From NCBI RefSeq assembly GCF_964340395.1, contig NC_135569.1, positions 11,093,519-11,157,518 of the forward strand: a stretch of 64,000 bases of DNA, in the 5' to 3' direction. The translations under genes and the position numbers were made by a program. A model generated the notes under the pieces. The model saw only the letters and a list, made by a program, of their open reading frames with translations. It made no database searches and was not told the origin of the DNA. Below are positions 57,126-64,000 of the stretch, one piece after another (within the stretch, counting starts at the first letter, position 1; every line of letters starts with the position of its first letter). The stretch comes from Glandiceps talaboti (lineage: Eukaryota > Hemichordata > Enteropneusta > Spengelidae).

Positions 57126-57836
57126 GGCTATCACCAGGGTGTGTATTTGGCACGGGATACCGTAACGTTACCTATCGAGGCCTGACACTTGTGTCCTGTG
57201 GAAAATGAGATAGCGTTGGGAAGTCGAAATCAAACAATGTCTTCGCCGTGTTCGCTTTCACCGTATAAAAAACAAGATCATTAGTACTTCATTAACCACC
57301 AAAGATCTTTCCTAAGCCCCGAGTGAGACACCGTTGTTTCAAACTTGCAGCCGGCAGGTGTTATAAGCTTAATTTTGATGTAAAAATCAACAGACATGTA
57401 TCCGACCAAGTTAATTTCCAAAACACTGCCGCTAGGATTTCTGCGCGTGCGTACTGTCCCCTAGCTACAAAACATAATAGTTCATAGCAACTTGCGCTTG
57501 TAAACATACACAAGTCATTTCAGGTTGAACAAAACAGAAGTCCACACGTTGAAATAAAACTGAAATATAGAGATTCTGTCATTTACTTTCAAGATAAATA
57601 CCAAAGGTGAATCTTCTGCAAATTTGCGACAGGAAATTATATCGTCTGGCAGCTGGGCATGCCAATTATGACGTCATAGGGACGGCAATCGTTAACTATT
57701 CACTTGAGTAACGATGTAACGAACGATGTATGTGTAAGTGTGAAAGGTCATTCGAGTTCGTGACCCAAAACTAAGTTATACCGTATACCGCCAGGGTGTT
57801 TTGCATTGGTATTGGAATAGACCCGGTTATAACACG
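57126..57836. promoter_or_regulatory. Divergent FHAD1/PARK7 promoter region
   Basis: Separates the two start codons by 711 bp and must contain at least part of both 5' UTRs and promoters. It is richer in CpG than its surroundings. Motifs seen: perfect CRE TGACGTCA at 57669-57676, a CCAAT box at 57662-57666 two bases before it, and an NRF1-like TGCGCGTGCGTA at 57443-57454. GTAACGTTAC at 57161-57170 is a 10-bp palindrome near the FHAD1 start. No TATA box was found at a plausible distance. Confidence 0.65.
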
Positions 57837-61404
<3,568 letters not shown>

Positions 61405-61808
61405 ATTAGTTGATAATCTATAACATCCATAATTTCAAATGACATACTCAAACTTAAGGCACAATTTTTTAACGGACTGAATACCTACATAAAACTCATC
61501 AACCATTTAGTATCAAATGCTTGTTACTTTGTGCATTGATGTGAGAAAAAATTGCCCTACAGCATTCACAGTTTTGTTTAACAAACTATTGATCTAGTGA
61601 ATTCGGGTTGATTTGTGCATGAATTGTAATAACCCTGTAGTCATGATAGTGGGGACAGGTTTATGTATGTACGGTTTCTCTATGGTTTTGATGTCAAAGA
61701 CAATTTCTTGGTTCAATCAAGAATCATGTTATCAAATCATTTAGTTTGCCTAAAGGCAGCGTTATAGACCTTGTGGTTTCTAGTTGTGATTGTTGTTTCA
61801 GTGAACAC

Positions 61809-61814
61809 AATAAA
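61809..61814 (+). terminator. Poly(A) signal of PARK7
   Basis: AATAAA, about 405 bases after the stop; the first perfect signal in the 3' region. Confidence 0.55.
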
Positions 61815-62084
61815 TCCTTCTTCGTATGAAACACAATCTCACAAAACATATTCATATCTGGAGTGTGCGCCTTAAAACTTAACACTAAGTTCCTGTAAAA
61901 GGTTGGAAAATTTATCATCTTATTGTAATCTGCTTGATAGAAAAATAGTTCTGGATTCTAAAAAGTCTATTTTCTGAATTTAAAAAGTACAATAACTTTT
62001 TTGTGTGATTATAAATGATATCATGGCACTATCTCATGTAGTCTGTTTGTTTATAGGGTACCTTAAGTTTACTAAGAAGGCTGT
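61815..62084. other. Intergenic stretch
   Basis: Nothing recognised. Confidence 0.6.
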
Positions 62085-62450
62085 GACATTACTGAAAACA
62101 TTATGGTGAAATAATGTAACAAATTACAAAGTAACAAAATTACAAAACATGTAACAAAGTTACAAAATAATGTAACATTACAAAAAACGATGTGGGTACC
62201 TTAAGTTTAGTGAGAATGATGTGACACTACTGAAGACATTATAGAGAAATAATGTAACAAATTACAAACAATGTAACAAAATAATGTAACAAATTACAAA
62301 AGCAAAATAACAATATTACAAAACATGTAACAAGGTTACAAAATAATGTAACAAAATTACAAAAGCAAAGTAACAAAGTTACAAAATAGTGTAACAAAAT
62401 TACTAATGTCACAAAATTACAAAACATGTAATAAACAATAACAAAGAAGT
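62085..62450. repeat. Irregular ATGTAACAAA/TTACAAAA array
   Basis: Phrases AATGTAACAAATTACAAA and GTAACAAAGTTACAAAAT alternate. A longer phrase (GGGTACCTTAAGTTTA ... GATGTGAC or GCTGTGAC ... ACATTATGG) near 62056 and 62194 shows a superimposed ~138-bp duplication. Confidence 0.85.
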
Positions 62451-62942
62451 ATAAACCACAGTGATTGAAAGCATTTAGGAATCTTAGAGAAGGCACAGGA
62501 AAAAGTTAGTGTAGTGAGTTAACATGCTAGAGGTCCTAGTCCAAACTTTTCATTGGTAACACTTTCATAGTTCTTGACATGTAAATCTGTGGTATGTGAA
62601 GTTTAAGATAGCTGTTAAAATGTTAAGCTGATAAAAAATTAAAGTTGTTGTGAAAATCTGAAAAAGGTTACTATGTCCTATTTATACTGAGAATGATGAA
62701 ATCGTCAAACAGGCAATGCAGTGGTGTGAGTTGAGTTAAGTTGAAGTTTGATAAGATTGCCATCTGGCCTTGGTAAAAGACTTACTTGTAATTAGTAACC
62801 TTTGAACTGATTAGATGCCTAGCTGTCTAGACTAACCATGATGGATTAGTGTTTACAAATCTTTGCATTGCAGGGGTTTTATAATGTAAGTTCAGAAATT
62901 GAAAGTGAATTTTAAAAATTCAAATACGGTTTCCATTTTGCA

Positions 62943-63190
62943 GTGCCTGAGTACCCTAGTGTTACAGCAGGCATACCAGGGAAACCTGTGTTCTTTGATA
63001 GGGTCAAACTGGGCATCACACTTCTTACATACAGATATAGGAAATGTCTAATCAAACCCAGCCAACTCTGGGCAGGTTCAAACTCTGACTGCCATGGTAA
63101 GAGGTACACAAGCTAACTACTTGGCCAGCACTATGGGCAGGTTCAAGTTAAAATCTAGACTGCAGTGGTAAGAGGCACACAAACTAATCG
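62943..63190 (-). mobile_element. SINE-like element copy 2 with two tRNA-like heads
   Basis: On the minus strand, a head (TTAGTTTGTGTGCCTCTTAC ... TTGAACCTGCCC) is followed by a second similar head (AGTAGTTAGCTTGTGTACCT ... GTTTGAACCTGCCC), then a tail with GTTTGATTAGACATTTCC and GTTTCCCTGG. The single-headed relative is at 5852-6010. Confidence 0.65.
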
Positions 63191-63340
63191 CTCGCAGTCA
63201 CTGACAACCAGATATATCTTGTGAGCAAGATAAACATTATCAGTAGAATCACCCATATGTGATCAAACAGAATACATTTTATATGGGATGCACACTATTC
63301 TCTACGGAACCTTAATGAGGACACAGTCCTAGAGTAGTTT

Positions 63341-63436
63341 AGTTTTTTACCATAGGAGTAGTTTTTTTTTTATAGTTTTACTATGGGTAAAAAACTACAC
63401 TCATGAAATAAAAATTACTCCTATGGTAAAAAAAAC
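63341..63436. repeat. Inverted repeat with ~26-bp arms
   Basis: AGTTTTTTACCATAGGAGTA and TTACTCCTATGGTAAAAAAA face each other across a 43-bp loop. A further AAAAAACTAC motif inside the loop can pair as well. Confidence 0.8.
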
Positions 63437-63808
63437 AACTACTCACATGGTGTAAAAAAAACCACCCTACTCCTGTGTCTTTACATAATTCCATCAGTAC
63501 ATAGTGCCTTCCATTTCCCTATATCCACCACAGAGGGCGCTGTATATAACTATTGCGACGACCAACAGGTTGGAAATCAGAAATGCAAGTTTTTTCACTC
63601 TGATTGGTCAAACAATGGTGATAAAGACTAAAATACATGCAATATGGGATGAATATCGTCTAAAAAAGTAAGCTATAAAAGCATGTAAAGGTGTAGGCTC
63701 CATTTATTATATTGCTTAATTGAAATGAAAAGACATTTCAATTATTTTAAATATATATTGAGCTCTAGTTGGGGTTTTTTGGTTTGCTCTGTTTTTGTAT
63801 CGTTCCAT

Positions 63809-63920
63809 GGTTTGCGCTCAAAATTAACTTTTTGCGTTTAAACTTCGGAACGAAAAAAGCTCAAAAACAAAAAACAAACCAATTCAAAATTAAAACTAAT
63901 TGTACAATTATTGCAGCTGA
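63809..63920 (+). repeat. Dispersed repeat R3, copy 3
   Basis: TGGTTTGCGCTCAAAATTAA ... TTCGGAACGAAAAAAGCTCA ... ACAATTATTGCAGCTG, the fullest copy; compare 18534-18625 and 18968-19046. Confidence 0.65.
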
Positions 63921-64000
63921 TTAAGAGCTCCAAGTATGAAAAAGCTGCACGTCTTGGCAACCGTCTTGGCCTGAAACATTCATCGTTGTGGGCGCTCTTC

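Noticed and set aside
57479-57500. RFX X-box near 57484 (AGCAAC half)
   Set aside because: Only one half-site fits; the other half matches three of six positions, too weak to claim ciliary control of FHAD1.
63525-63545. CTCF site at CCACCACAGAGGGCGCT
   Set aside because: One base is missing relative to the CTCF core, so the spacing does not fit; kept only as a shared 14-mer.

Overview
This is a eukaryotic, intron-rich, AT-rich window with three recognisable protein-coding genes. Canonical GT-AG introns, many tandem repeats and microsatellites, short inverted-repeat transposons, tRNA-derived SINE-like elements and the gene content point to a marine invertebrate, most likely a non-vertebrate deuterostome. 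The species cannot be fixed from the sequence alone.

Layout: (1) 1-9849 has no recognised exon; it holds a 31-bp minisatellite, a MITE, a foldback element, a SINE and several shorter arrays. (2) 9850-11707 (+) carries the last three coding exons of an EF-hand protein of the swiprosin family (EFHD2/EFHD1); its first exon is not seen. (3) 11883-23424 is intergenic, with two more foldbacks, tandem arrays and a regular array of AGGTCA half-sites. (4) 57125 down to 24058 (-) is a complete 24-exon FHAD1 gene, rebuilt here exon by exon with consistent reading phase: an N-terminal FHA domain, a Ser/Thr/Pro-rich linker and a very long coiled coil, about 1559 residues. (5) 57126-57836 is a 711-bp divergent promoter region. 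(6) 57837-61404 (+) is a complete six-exon PARK7 (DJ-1) gene of 187 residues with the catalytic Glu18/Cys106/His126 set. (7) 61405-64000 holds the PARK7 3' region and repeats.

FHAD1 and EFHD2 are immediate neighbours in the human genome (1p36.21), and PARK7 lies on the same arm (1p36.23), so the window seems to keep an old linkage with altered orientation: EFHD2 and FHAD1 converge, FHAD1 and PARK7 diverge. The three proteins do not form a known pathway: EFHD2 is a calcium-binding actin-associated protein, FHAD1 a coiled-coil FHA protein of poorly known role, and DJ-1 an oxidative-stress protein. Most of the unusual content lies in introns: seven SRF-type CArG boxes in one FHAD1 intron, duplicated or decoy splice acceptors, a donor site next to a minisatellite, an ATTCT array in PARK7, and a 27-bp array open in the frame of the last PARK7 exon. 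No operon, CRISPR, viral or toxin gene was seen.
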